Part shown: piece after piece, positions 17,274-26,372 of the stretch
How positions within the stretch are numbered: position 1 is the first letter of the stretch
Layout of the letters: the number at the start of each line of letters is the position of its first letter
Origin: Dysgonamonadaceae bacterium
Lineage (GTDB): Bacteria > Bacteroidota > Bacteroidia > Bacteroidales > Azobacteroidaceae
DNA length: 37,962 nucleotides
Direction of reading: 5' to 3'
Assembly (NCBI GenBank): GCA_031269685.1
Contig: JAISYU010000108.1
Coordinates: 1 to 37,962 of the forward strand
Notes under the pieces: generated by a model
Database searches by the model: none
What the model was told of the DNA's origin: nothing
The model's input: the letters and a program-made list of their open reading frames with translations, nothing else
Position numbers and translations under genes: made by a program

Positions 17274-18702
17274 CGCCGTCACCGGTAGCCGACCATTCGA
17301 GCGCCTTTTTATATCCCAGCATATATATTTTGCTTCCTGCTCTAGGTGTGACGGACTTTATAACAAGTTCTTTCCTTGGAAAATCTTCTATGAAAGCGAA
17401 TACTCTTTTGTTATTCTTTGTACGGGTAAAATATATATCACCCTCCTTCCATGTATCTCTTTCGCGCGTATTATAAATTCCTTTACCGTTTACAGCGAGC
17501 CAGCGTCCGGTTTCTTCCAGTTGCCTGACTGCTGTTGGGTGGAATTGCCCATCACTGTCCGGTCCGATACCTACCATGAAGCTACCTCCTTTCGCCGCAC
17601 AATCTATAATATTATGTATTATCCATTTTGCGCCCTTATATTGTGTCGAATCTTTATCATAGGAAAAACTTGACGCGAGCGGATAAATCGTCATCCACGG
17701 CATGGCGGTATTTTCGCGGCTTTCAGGCACGAATCTCTCCGGTGTGTAGTAGTCTCCGTAATTACCGATACCCCGTGCCCTGAGCATGACATCAGGCTGT
17801 ATTTTTCGCAGCATCTTGACGGTTTCCTTAGTTTCCTTCCAAATATCTTTTCCCATCCACTGGTCGAAGCACAGCATATCTATTTTCCCGTAGCCGGTAA
17901 GCAATTCGCGCAGTTGTTCGCGATGCCTGGCGACTGCGCGACCTGTTTCTTCCGGGGTTGGTTCGGGCGTAATGAACTCGTACTTGCATGAACCGGGTTC
18001 CCAGCCGTAATCACCGTTGAAAGTTTGATATCGTTCTGTGGTAAGCGGATGATTATTGAATGGTCGGAAATCCGCATCGTACCAGTCGGGATGCGAGAAG
18101 TAGAGGTTTATTTTTATTTTCCTTTTATGCGCCGCCGCGCACAGTTCACCGACAATATCACGTTTGAAAGGTGTCTCTTCCACGCTGTAATGCAGGTCGC
18201 AATGCTGTATCACGTTCGCCGGGTCGAGGTAATTGACCCTTCTTATGACCTTTGTTTTTGTGTGGAAAAGGGAAAATCCTTCGTGATGTTTGGTTGTAAA
18301 GGCGAACGCACGCATACCGGAACGTTTAAAGAGGTCCATCCATTCTTCGGCGTCAAATTTTTTGGGATTAAACGATTTATATAGTTCGTTGTACTCCATT
18401 TTCTTTTCGCGCGGCAGGTCGAGGAATCCCCACGATTCGCCGTTCATCTTCCACATCGAATAAATTCCCCAGTGGATACGGACTGCAAATTTTATATCGC
18501 GGAACACTTCGTAGGCCTTTTCGGAGGCGTGCCTGTAATCGGCATCCGGTTCGTCCTCGATGTAGAATTGCACTCTTTTGTAGTGGTAATCTGACTTTGG
18601 CAGTACGATACCGCGTTCTCTGCCAGTTTCCGTTCCGACATTCTGTGGATAAGCCGCGATTGATAACAGGGAGGTGGCTGCGAGAAATAAAAATATTTTC
18701 AT
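17191..18702 (-). CDS. Exported alpha-L-fucosidase-like protein (GH29)
   Basis: This should hydrolyse terminal alpha-L-fucose, outside the cytoplasm. I chose the ATG at 18702 because it starts directly with a signal peptide (MKIFLFLAATSLLSIAAYPQ); the frame also runs back to 18792. With this start there are 503 residues. GH29 features are RIHWGIYS near residues 76-83, FTTKHHEGFSLF near 135-146, LYFSHPDWY near 205-213 and the nucleophile region KIDMLCFDQWMG with Asp near 280, then LRARGIGNYGDYYTPE and a C-terminal beta-sandwich. The family's usual DLLWFDG is altered to DMLCFDQ, so substrate range may differ. It follows the metallo-beta-lactamase gene by 96 bases and overlaps lpxB at its 3' end. 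Confidence 0.87.
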   Translation of the reverse strand: MKIFLFLAATSLLSIAAYPQNVGTETGRERGIVLPKSDYHYKRVQFYIEDEPDADYRHASEKAYEVFRDIKFAVRIHWGIYSMWKMNGESWGFLDLPREKKMEYNELYKSFNPKKFDAEEWMDLFKRSGMRAFAFTTKHHEGFSLFHTKTKVIRRVNYLDPANVIQHCDLHYSVEETPFKRDIVGELCAAAHKRKIKINLYFSHPDWYDADFRPFNNHPLTTERYQTFNGDYGWEPGSCKYEFITPEPTPEETGRAVARHREQLRELLTGYGKIDMLCFDQWMGKDIWKETKETVKMLRKIQPDVMLRARGIGNYGDYYTPERFVPESRENTAMPWMTIYPLASSFSYDKDSTQYKGAKWIIHNIIDCAAKGGSFMVGIGPDSDGQFHPTAVRQLEETGRWLAVNGKGIYNTRERDTWKEGDIYFTRTKNNKRVFAFIEDFPRKELVIKSVTPRAGSKIYMLGYKKALEWSATGDGVRIEIPAELQLEGNRPCRYAWGFEMKE

Positions 18703-18798
18703 AATAATATAAGCATATGTAAATTTGTTTTTTAAAAAACTTTCTAACAATGTTAGTTTCTTGCCGGAAATTTCAGGGTAAATCATATCCATACCTGA

Positions 18799-20199
18799 TT
18801 ATAGGCCGAACTCCTGGTGATGTTCGGGAATATCTATATCGGCAAAGCCTTTCTTAAGAAGCCTGCGCTTAAATTCGACCTGCACGTTGTGCTCGCCGTG
18901 GACGATAAATACCCGCTTGACCTCATTGCCCTGCTGGCAAGCGAGGTATTGCGAAAGATCATTGTAGTCGGCATGTGCGCTCATGGAGTTTAAAGTAACA
19001 ATGTCGGCTTTAACCCGATACACATCGCCGAAAATGCCTACATGCTCCGGGCGCTTCTTCAACCTCGCACCGAGCGATGCCGGCTCACAGTAGCCGATGA
19101 GCATGATAGTGTTACGCCAGTTCTCAATACAGTTCGCAATGTGATGTTTTACGCGACCGGCTTCCGCCATGCCCGAAGCAGAGATGATGACTGAAGGTTT
19201 ATAATCGGCATTCAATACCTGCGAATCGCGCTTGTCGGAGATAAATCTCAGACCACGGAAAGAAAACGGGTCGGCATCAGCGCGCATTAGTTTCTGTACC
19301 GAGCGGTTGAAACATTCGGTGTGCTGTTTTACTATTTCCGTAATCTTTACCGAGAGGGGACTGTCAACATAATAATTCACCTGCGGCAACTGCCCGTCAA
19401 GTTCAATATCATTCAACGCATAAAGCAATTCCTGCGTGCGCCCGACACTGAATGCCGGTATGATCAGTTTGCCTTTCTTGCGGATACAGGTCTCACGGAT
19501 ATTCTCCAGCAGCGCATCGGCGTATGTGTCAATCCTGTCGTGCAACTTGTCACCGTAAGTAGATTCAATGATCAAGTAATCTACCGGTGGAAAAGGCTGC
19601 GGTGAACGGAGGATCGGATCGCCAAACCGCCCAACATCGCCACTGAACGCCAGCGATGTGAGTTTTCCCTTATCCATGAGGCGAAGGAAAATTGTGGCAC
19701 TGCCTACAATATGACCTACATCAAAAAACTGCAAACAAATATCCTCGTCTACCTGCAATGACTGACCGTAATGCACAGGGTGGATACAGTCAAAAACCCT
19801 TCGCACATCCTCTTCCGTGTATACAGGCTCCAGCGCAGGCTTACCTTCGACCTTCCGTTTCTTGTTGACAAACGCAATGTCATTCTTCTGTATTGCCGCC
19901 GAATCAAGCAGCAAAATCCTGATAATGTCGGCTGTCGCCGCCGTAGTGAAGATTTTCCCGCTGAACCCGTCCTTAACAAGTTTCGGAAGCAGTCCCGAAT
20001 GATCTATATGAGCGTGCGAAAGGAATACATATTCCACATCTTTAGGATTGAATCCCCAAGTCCTGTTCAACCTGTCGGTCTCTTCACCCATACCCTGGAA
20101 CATTCCGCAGTCAAGAAGGAACTGTTTCCCGTTACTAAGTGTAACAAGGTGTTTGCTGCCGGTTACGGTGCGCGCTGCACCGTGAAATGATATTTTCAT
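18799..20199 (-). CDS. Beta-CASP metallo-beta-lactamase, RNA-processing type
   Basis: The 466 residues form a metallo-beta-lactamase fold with an inserted beta-CASP domain, as in CPSF73/Ysh1-like nucleases, so a zinc-dependent RNA endo- or exonuclease is likely. The metal-binding series is complete: HAHIDH at 62-67, DVGHIVGSA with His near 162, SGDVG at 186-190, ESTYGD near 212-217, then beta-CASP motifs IISASGMAEAGR near 338-349, SMSAHADY near 405-412 and IVHGE near 432-436. The start MKISFHGAARTVTGSKHLV is typical. It has a promoter divergent from atpA. Substrate unknown. Confidence 0.93.
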   Translation of the reverse strand: MKISFHGAARTVTGSKHLVTLSNGKQFLLDCGMFQGMGEETDRLNRTWGFNPKDVEYVFLSHAHIDHSGLLPKLVKDGFSGKIFTTAATADIIRILLLDSAAIQKNDIAFVNKKRKVEGKPALEPVYTEEDVRRVFDCIHPVHYGQSLQVDEDICLQFFDVGHIVGSATIFLRLMDKGKLTSLAFSGDVGRFGDPILRSPQPFPPVDYLIIESTYGDKLHDRIDTYADALLENIRETCIRKKGKLIIPAFSVGRTQELLYALNDIELDGQLPQVNYYVDSPLSVKITEIVKQHTECFNRSVQKLMRADADPFSFRGLRFISDKRDSQVLNADYKPSVIISASGMAEAGRVKHHIANCIENWRNTIMLIGYCEPASLGARLKKRPEHVGIFGDVYRVKADIVTLNSMSAHADYNDLSQYLACQQGNEVKRVFIVHGEHNVQVEFKRRLLKKGFADIDIPEHHQEFGL

Positions 20200-20225
20200 A
20201 ATACAAATTATATATTACTTTGCCG

Positions 20226-20233
20226 CAAAGGTA
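20226..20233 (-). promoter_or_regulatory. -7 element of the metallo-beta-lactamase gene
   Basis: The minus strand reads TACCTTTG, 26 bases before the ATG at 20199. No well-spaced upstream element is evident. Confidence 0.7.
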
Positions 20234-20292
20234 CAAAAAACAATCAGAAAAGAAAAAGATACTCCTGCAACAGCAACACTCGTGAACCTCTT

Positions 20293-20324
20293 TTTGGCTG
20301 TTTGGGAAAAAAGATGTACCTTTG
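20293..20324 (+). promoter_or_regulatory. Promoter of atpA
   Basis: TTTG at 20293-20296, a 20-base spacer and TACCTTTG at 20317-20324. Its position shows that the in-frame TTG at 20322 cannot be the start codon and that translation begins at the ATG at 20349. Confidence 0.88.
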
Positions 20325-20348
20325 CACGAAATTAAACACATTCAAAAC

Positions 20349-21938
20349 ATGCCGGAAATAAAAGCCAGTGAAGTATCGGAAGTATTGAAAATGCAACTCG
20401 AAGGTATTAATACCCGCGTTCGATTTGAAGAAGTCGGCACAGTATTGCAGGTCAGCGACGGAGTAGTACGCATTTTCGGATTAAGCAACGCAGAGTCGGG
20501 CGAACTGCTACAGTTTGAAAACGGAGAAATGGCTGTCGTGATGAACCTTGAAGAAGACAACGTCGGAGCCGTATTAATGGGGCGCACTGACCTCATTAGC
20601 GAAGGAGATACTGTAAAGAGGACGGGAAATATCGCCTCAATACCGACCGGAGAAGGATTGCTCGGTCGAGTAATCAATCCACTCGGACAACCAATCGACG
20701 GTAAGGGAACTATAGACGGGGAACTTATTGAGATGCCCCTCGAACGGAAAGCGCCCGGAGTAATATTCCGCCAACCGGTCAACGAACCGCTGCAAACAGG
20801 TATCATCGCCATCGACGCAATGATTCCCATAGGTCGCGGACAACGTGAACTGATCATCGGTGACCGTTCAACCGGTAAAACAGCAATCGGAATCGACACC
20901 ATCATCAACCAGCGCGACAATTACCTCGCCGGAAAGCCTGTGTACTGTATCTACGTCGCCATCGGGCAAAAAGGCTCGACCGTGGCAAACATCGTCAATA
21001 CATTGAGGGAAAAAGGCGCGCTCGAATATACAACCATCATCAGCGCCTCAGCATCAGACCCGGCAGCGCTACGCTTCTACGCACCATTTGCAGGCGCCGC
21101 AATCGGAGAATATTTCCGCGATACCGGTCGCCATGCCTTAGTAATCTACGACGACCTCTCCAAACAAGCCGTATCATATCGCGAAGTGTCACTAATCCTT
21201 CGCCGCCCATCAGGACGGGAAGCATATCCGGGTGATATATTCTACCTCCACTCACGGCTACTTGAACGCGCAGCAAAAATCATTAACAACGACCAGGTCG
21301 CAGCGCAAATGAACGACCTGCCGGAAGTACTCAAAAACAAAGTACGCGGTGGCGGCTCACTAACAGCCCTCCCCATCATCGAAACCCAAGCCGGCGACGT
21401 ATCGGCATACATCCCGACCAACGTAATATCAATCACCGACGGACAAATATTCCTCGAAACCGGACTCTTTAACGCCGGTATCAGACCCGCAATCAACGTC
21501 GGTATATCTGTATCCCGAGTTGGCGGAAACGCACAGATCAAGGCAATGAAAAAAATAGCCGGCACACTAAAAACAGACCAGGCACAGTACCGCGAACTTG
21601 AAGCATTCACCAAATTCGGAGGTGATATGGATGCAGTAACACGCCGTACGCTTGACAAAGGAAAGAAAAATGCAGCTCTGCTCATCCAGCCGCAATACGC
21701 ACCGTTACCCGTAGAAAAGCAAATAGCAATAATTTACGCAGGAACAAAAGGTCTCCTCTACGAACTTCCCATTGAGAAAATCGAAGAATTCAGGGCGGAA
21801 TACATACATATCCTCGAACTGAAACACCAGACCACTGTTCTCGACGTACTTAAAAATGGCGTTATGACGGACGAAGTTGAAAAACTGCTACATGACACAG
21901 CCGTTGAAGTAGTAGATAGCCTGAAACAATTGAAGTAA
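20349..21938 (+). CDS. atpA: F1F0 ATP synthase subunit alpha
   Basis: Alpha is the non-catalytic nucleotide-binding subunit of the F1 hexamer. From the ATG at 20349 the protein has 529 residues, normal for the family. The start was chosen because the promoter -7 element covers the alternative upstream TTG. Motifs include the P-loop GDRSTGKT (family usually GDRQTGKT), [14 protein letters not shown], the Walker B segment [12 protein letters not shown], and [11 protein letters not shown] with the arginine that reaches the beta site. It is alone: no other atp gene adjoins it, a hairpin terminator follows, and the next gene is bamA on the other strand. atpG is 6.6 kb away on the opposite strand. 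Confidence 0.97.
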   Translation: MPEIKASEVSEVLKMQLEGINTRVRFEEVGTVLQVSDGVVRIFGLSNAESGELLQFENGEMAVVMNLEEDNVGAVLMGRTDLISEGDTVKRTGNIASIPTGEGLLGRVINPLGQPIDGKGTIDGELIEMPLERKAPGVIFRQPVNEPLQTGIIAIDAMIPIGRGQRELIIGDRSTGKTAIGIDTIINQRDNYLAGKPVYCIYVAIGQKGSTVANIVNTLREKGALEYTTIISASASDPAALRFYAPFAGAAIGEYFRDTGRHALVIYDDLSKQAVSYREVSLILRRPSGREAYPGDIFYLHSRLLERAAKIINNDQVAAQMNDLPEVLKNKVRGGGSLTALPIIETQAGDVSAYIPTNVISITDGQIFLETGLFNAGIRPAINVGISVSRVGGNAQIKAMKKIAGTLKTDQAQYRELEAFTKFGGDMDAVTRRTLDKGKKNAALLIQPQYAPLPVEKQIAIIYAGTKGLLYELPIEKIEEFRAEYIHILELKHQTTVLDVLKNGVMTDEVEKLLHDTAVEVVDSLKQLK

Positions 21939-21963
21939 GGGAAATCTATTGACGTATAATTCA

Positions 21964-22010
21964 TGCGGGTATTCGTACGGCAAGTATGGATACCCGCAGA
22001 TTCTTTATCC
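21964..22010 (+). terminator. Terminator after atpA
   Basis: TGCGGGTAT (21964-21972) pairs with ATACCCGCA (21990-21998) around a 17-base loop, followed by GATTCTTTAT. Confidence 0.75.
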
Positions 22011-22069
22011 GCTCAACAGTAACCTGTCGCAGTATTATTGGTTTATGTTGTGTTTACAGAGTGTTGCGT

Positions 22070-24817
22070 TTAAAATTCCTGTCCAAGTATGAAGTGTAAC
22101 TGGCTGCCTGAAATTGGGGAAGAAGGAGTTGGGCGGTCAAATCCGTAGCCCCAGTCAATACCCATTAGTCCGATCATCGGCAAGAAGATTCTTGCGCCTA
22201 CACCGGCAGATCGCTTGAGGGAAAATGGGTTAAAGTCGCGGATGTTGTTCCACAAGTTTCCGGCTTCGACGAAGGCAAGGGCGTAGATGGTGGACGATGG
22301 CTCGAGGATGAGGGGGTATCGGATTTCCATTGCGAGCCGTGTGTAGGCGTATCCATTGTATCCGAGCGAACCGTTACTGTATCCGCGTAAACCAATTGTT
22401 TCCTGTCCATACATGGTTGAGTATCCTGTCATTCCATCGCCGCCCATGTAGAAGGTTTCAAACGGTGTCTTCTTGAACTTGTTATATGATCCGATGAAAC
22501 CGTATTCGATGCGATTCATGAGTACCGGTGTGCGTTTGGATTTGTCGTTTACCGATTCGCGGTCGGGTTTTTCGAGTGGGATAAATATCTTTGCCTTGAA
22601 TTTCCATTTGTGGTATTCTATCCAGTTGTATCGCTTGTCGTTAGCTTGGTTTAATTGTTCGGTCGTGGTGGCGTTTTTTGCCTGGTTGTACAGTCCTTCG
22701 TAGTCAAGTCCGTCCCATGCCGAGTATGGCGGAGTGAAGTTGACGGAGAGGGAGAATTGGGAGCCTTTACGGGTGTAAAGCGGGTTGTCGATGGAACTGC
22801 GAGAGAGAGTTAGTCCGAGAGATATTGAGTTGGAGTTTCCATCGCTGAGGTCTCCAAAGCCGTATCCCGCCCAGTTTTTGAGCATGTAGCGCTGATAGGA
22901 GAGGTCGGTCGAGAAGTTAAAGTAGAAGTCGGGCCATGAGAGGCGCTTCCCGAAGCTAACTGAGGAGCCGAATATGCGTAGCCATTTGTTGTCGTCGTAG
23001 GCAACTCCGCCGTAGTAATCGCTGTAACCATAATTACTCGATCCGTAGCCGTACAGGTACGGATTTGTATACATTTGTTCGTAATAGCGACTGTCTACAC
23101 CTGTGGTCTGCATGTAGTAAGAGCTAACCGAGAGAGAGTTGGGGCGTTTTCCACCGAGCCAGGGTTCAAGGAAGGATATGCTGTAGGACTGGTAATAGCG
23201 TCCGTTGGTCTGCCCGCTCAGGACAAGTGTTTGTCCTTCTCCTTGCGGAATTATTCCTTTGTAGGTAGAGGGATATATCATGTTTTTGAAGGAGAAGTTC
23301 GAGAATTTGAAACTTAGTCTTCCTATGACGCCGGTTTGTCCCCAGCCAGCCGAAAATTCTACTTGGTCGTTGGCTTTTGGTGTTAGGTTATATGCGATGT
23401 CTACGGTTCCGGTTTCCTGATTTGGATTGATTTCAGGGTTCATGTTTTCGGCGTCGAAATGTCCCGATTGCGCAATTTCACGAAGTGTAGTCATGATTAA
23501 TTCCCGACTGAATAGCTGTCCGGGTTTTGTGAGCAGTTCGCGACGGATTATATCGTCGTAAATCCTGTCATTGCCGTTGACGGTTACCCGGTTCAAGCTT
23601 GCCTGTCCTCCTTCCTGGATACGGATCTCAAGGTCGACAGAATCATTTGCCACGTATGTTTCGACGGGGTCGATTTGAGAAAAGATGTACCCGTTGTTGT
23701 AGTAAAGTGTTGCTACTGCATCGTCGTCGTTTCTAAGTCTGTCTTCAATTTTCTTTTGGTTATAGACATCACCTTTTTTCATGTTAAGAAAGTCTTCAAG
23801 CCCGTCATAACCGTTGGCGCGGACAGTGGGATAGAGGGTATTTCCTACCCAGACTATGTTACGAATGTAGTATTTGTTACCTTCGTTGACATTGATATGT
23901 ATCGCTACGCGCTTCTCGTCAACCTGTACTACGCTGTCGGAAGTGATTTCGGCGTCGCGGTATCCTTTTTCGTTGTATTTCTTGATAATGTTTTCCTTAT
24001 CGTTTTTGTATTCTTCTTCGACGTATTTTTTTGTGCTGAATATTTTGCGGATGTTCAGCCATGTATTTTTCCTCAAACTGAATCCTGAGTTGGTTTTTTT
24101 CATCGCCATGCGCAGTTCGGAATACGACAGGCTTTCGTTGCCGTTGATGATGATTTCTCTGATCTTGGTTTTGGTGCTTTTTTCTACGTTGATATTCAGT
24201 ATCATCTTGCCGGGGTTGACGAGGTCGTCCATTTGGCGTACTGTTATTTCGGCGTTACTGAAGCCTTTTTCGTCATAATAGTCTTTTATTCGCTTGTGGG
24301 CAAGGCGCAGGATGTTGGGTGTCAGGTTGGAGTTCTTAGCCATGCCTATTTTGGTTTCGAGGTCTTCGCGTTCGCTCTTTTTTACGCCTGTATAACGGAT
24401 TTCCGAGATTGTGGGATTGGGTTTGAGTGCTATTTGCAGCCAGATACTGTCTTCTGTTTTTCGGGTAGCGAGGATGGCGGCATCGGAAAAAAGCCCGTTT
24501 TTCCAAAAGTTTCGTACTGCTGTAGTGATTTCGTTACCGGGAACTGTGATACGTTGTCCGACCGATAGGCCTGATATTCCGATTAGCATATAATCTTCGT
24601 AATTGTAGGATTCTACGCCTGAGACTTTTATATCGGCAATGGTATATCGTCGATTATCGGTCAGACTGTAGGAAATTACCGGCAGTTTTGTTGTATCGGC
24701 GACTTCGGCGGCGCTGCTTGTCGAAATCCGTACGGTATCTGGTGACGTTGTATCTTGCGCTTGCAGTGTCATAACTGCCATTACCGCAATGAAGAATAGG
24801 ACTATTTTTTTTATCAT
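22070..24817 (-). CDS. bamA: Outer-membrane assembly factor BamA (Omp85)
   Basis: BamA is the core of the machine that folds beta-barrel proteins into the outer membrane. The 915 residues begin with a signal peptide (MIKKIVLFFIAVMAVM through LQAQ). Residues about 50-460 hold POTRA repeats, seen in ISGLSVGQRITVPGNEI, FSNAEITVRQMDDLVNPG, EIIINGNESLSYSEL and NRVTVNGNDRIYDDIIRR. The remaining 450 residues are the barrel, with LGLTLSRSSIDNPLYTRKGS, the GLRGYSNGSLG region matching the conserved lid-loop VRGF/Y motif, and the last residue phenylalanine as barrel proteins need. It ends the porG-uppS-bamA operon. In Bacteroidales skp/ompH genes usually follow; here the next gene is convergent atpA. 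Confidence 0.95.
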   Translation of the reverse strand: MIKKIVLFFIAVMAVMTLQAQDTTSPDTVRISTSSAAEVADTTKLPVISYSLTDNRRYTIADIKVSGVESYNYEDYMLIGISGLSVGQRITVPGNEITTAVRNFWKNGLFSDAAILATRKTEDSIWLQIALKPNPTISEIRYTGVKKSEREDLETKIGMAKNSNLTPNILRLAHKRIKDYYDEKGFSNAEITVRQMDDLVNPGKMILNINVEKSTKTKIREIIINGNESLSYSELRMAMKKTNSGFSLRKNTWLNIRKIFSTKKYVEEEYKNDKENIIKKYNEKGYRDAEITSDSVVQVDEKRVAIHINVNEGNKYYIRNIVWVGNTLYPTVRANGYDGLEDFLNMKKGDVYNQKKIEDRLRNDDDAVATLYYNNGYIFSQIDPVETYVANDSVDLEIRIQEGGQASLNRVTVNGNDRIYDDIIRRELLTKPGQLFSRELIMTTLREIAQSGHFDAENMNPEINPNQETGTVDIAYNLTPKANDQVEFSAGWGQTGVIGRLSFKFSNFSFKNMIYPSTYKGIIPQGEGQTLVLSGQTNGRYYQSYSISFLEPWLGGKRPNSLSVSSYYMQTTGVDSRYYEQMYTNPYLYGYGSSNYGYSDYYGGVAYDDNKWLRIFGSSVSFGKRLSWPDFYFNFSTDLSYQRYMLKNWAGYGFGDLSDGNSNSISLGLTLSRSSIDNPLYTRKGSQFSLSVNFTPPYSAWDGLDYEGLYNQAKNATTTEQLNQANDKRYNWIEYHKWKFKAKIFIPLEKPDRESVNDKSKRTPVLMNRIEYGFIGSYNKFKKTPFETFYMGGDGMTGYSTMYGQETIGLRGYSNGSLGYNGYAYTRLAMEIRYPLILEPSSTIYALAFVEAGNLWNNIRDFNPFSLKRSAGVGARIFLPMIGLMGIDWGYGFDRPTPSSPISGSQLHFILGQEF

Positions 24818-24835
24818 ATTGAGTTTCTGTCTAAA

Positions 24836-25585
24836 TCATTTTTGTTCTTTTATCTGTTCGCCGGTTTTCCCGAATCTTCTCTGGCGACTCTGGAAATCAA
24901 TTATTGCAGCGTAAAATTCCTCTTCCCGAAAGGCGGGCCAGAAGGTATCGGTAAAGTAGAGTTCGGCGTAAGCCAACTGCCAAAGTAGATAGTTGCTTAT
25001 GCGATACTCGCCGCCGGTACGAATTAGCAGGTCGGGATCAGGTATATCGCTGTTTGAGAGGTGTCGGGCTACGGTTTGCTCGTTGATGTCTTCAGGTTGA
25101 AGTGTCCCGTCAAGCGTTTTACGTGCGATACTGCGTGCGGCTTCGGTCAGTTCCCAGCGTGAGGAATAACTTAACGCCAGAATAAGTTTCACACCGGTAT
25201 TTCCGCTTGTTTCGCGCATGCAGTTTTCTAACTCTGTGCGGGTAGTGTCAGGCAGACGCGAGAGGTCACCTATGGTGCTCAGGTGTACGTTGTTGGTCAT
25301 CAGTCCTTGTGTTTCTCTGTGAATGGATGTAACTATTAGCGCCATGAGAGAATCAATTTCTTCTTTCGGGCGATTCCAGTTTTCGGTGGAGAAAGTATAA
25401 ACCGTGATGTACTTAACTCCAATTGATCCTGCTGCTTCGACCACTCTGCGTACCGAGACTACTCCTTCACTGTGTCCCATCATTCGTGACATCCCGTGTT
25501 GTTGCGCCCATCGTCCGTTGCCGTCCATTATTATGGCGACATGTTGAGGCAGGCGGTTTAAATCTATATTTTCTTTTAAAGACAT
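24836..25585 (-). CDS. uppS: Isoprenyl (undecaprenyl) diphosphate synthase
   Basis: UppS extends farnesyl diphosphate with isopentenyl units to make the C55 carrier lipid of peptidoglycan and O-antigen synthesis, in the cytoplasm. The 249 residues carry all cis-prenyltransferase signatures: HVAIIMDGNGRWA with Asp21, GHSEGV, YTFSTENWNRP, LALSYSSRWELTEA and the C-terminal LLIRTGGEYRISNYLLWQ with AYAELYFTDTFWPAF. Gaps are six bases from porG and 18 bases to bamA, so the three genes form one operon. Confidence 0.96.
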   Translation of the reverse strand: MSLKENIDLNRLPQHVAIIMDGNGRWAQQHGMSRMMGHSEGVVSVRRVVEAAGSIGVKYITVYTFSTENWNRPKEEIDSLMALIVTSIHRETQGLMTNNVHLSTIGDLSRLPDTTRTELENCMRETSGNTGVKLILALSYSSRWELTEAARSIARKTLDGTLQPEDINEQTVARHLSNSDIPDPDLLIRTGGEYRISNYLLWQLAYAELYFTDTFWPAFREEEFYAAIIDFQSRQRRFGKTGEQIKEQK

Positions 25586-25591
25586 TCGTTT

Positions 25592-26290
25592 TTACAAATT
25601 TGTGCATTTCCGGTCATTTGGACCGAAATCCCATGTTACGGAAAACATTAATGTGTTATACCAATCCTGGTTTTTCATCATTTTGCTTTTGGTATAGTAT
25701 GGATTATCGAGGTTGAATGTTGACTTGTCGGGAGCGTCGAAACTGTCACCGAACAGTCGGTTCATCGTATATTCCAACCCAATATTAACTCTGTTCATGA
25801 TTTTGTATTTTAACCCTAATCCGAATGGAAACCTGAGACCGGCAAATGTATTATCCTCTCCTGGTGCCACCGTAATACCAAATCCTGCAAGCAGATAAGG
25901 TGACAGGCGGCTTGTGTTGAGGTATTTGAATTTGTCGCTGTACGGCATAAAGTTAAACTCCATCTGACCGCCGATACTTACAAAATTCCGGTTGAAAGCA
26001 ACATGTGCGTTGTTCGGGAAAACGTTGTCGAATTTACGTGTATCACCCGATACTTTCCCATAGTACAGGTCGGTTTTTGCTGCCCAGCGAAAGTTAAAAT
26101 TCCGTCTGAGTACCAGTCCTCCGGCCGGCTCTAAGCCCAGAAAGGCATTTGTTTGGTTGCCGTCGCCCATATACATTGAAGTCCCCGCCATTCCACCTAT
26201 TTCATATTTGTATTCCTGTGCACCTGCTGTCGTGCCTGTGAGCGCTATTGAGAGCAGGATAGCAAACTTTATTATGTATTTATATTTCAT
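25592..26290 (-). CDS. porG: PorG-like outer-membrane barrel protein of T9SS (DUF6089)
   Basis: PorG is an outer-membrane barrel associated with the type IX secretion and gliding machinery. I chose the ATG at 26290, which begins the signal peptide MKYKYIIKFAILLSIAL ending in GAQ; the frame also has an ATG eight codons earlier. The 232-residue protein has alternating strands with glycine-rich turns (YEIGGMAGTSMYMGD, LEPAGGLVLRRNF, GGQMEFNFMPYS, PYLLAGFGITVAPG, NRVNIGLEYTMNRLFGD). The position directly before uppS and bamA is the same as for porG of Porphyromonas gingivalis, to my knowledge. The C-terminus GPNDRKCTNL lacks the usual terminal aromatic. Confidence 0.85.
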   Translation of the reverse strand: MKYKYIIKFAILLSIALTGTTAGAQEYKYEIGGMAGTSMYMGDGNQTNAFLGLEPAGGLVLRRNFNFRWAAKTDLYYGKVSGDTRKFDNVFPNNAHVAFNRNFVSIGGQMEFNFMPYSDKFKYLNTSRLSPYLLAGFGITVAPGEDNTFAGLRFPFGLGLKYKIMNRVNIGLEYTMNRLFGDSFDAPDKSTFNLDNPYYTKSKMMKNQDWYNTLMFSVTWDFGPNDRKCTNL

Positions 26291-26372
26291 AGAAGCGTAA
26301 TACATTTTTCGCATTATATTCTTTATAAAAACGTAGAAACCGCTTCAAAATTATATTGTTTAATTTTTTTAG

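Noticed and set aside
18703-18792. Upstream ATG for the fucosidase
   Set aside because: It would put 30 residues ahead of a well-formed signal peptide that starts at 18702.
20322-20348. Upstream TTG start for atpA
   Set aside because: It lies inside the TACCTTTG promoter element, so it cannot be in the transcript's coding part; ATG 20349 gives the normal N-terminus.
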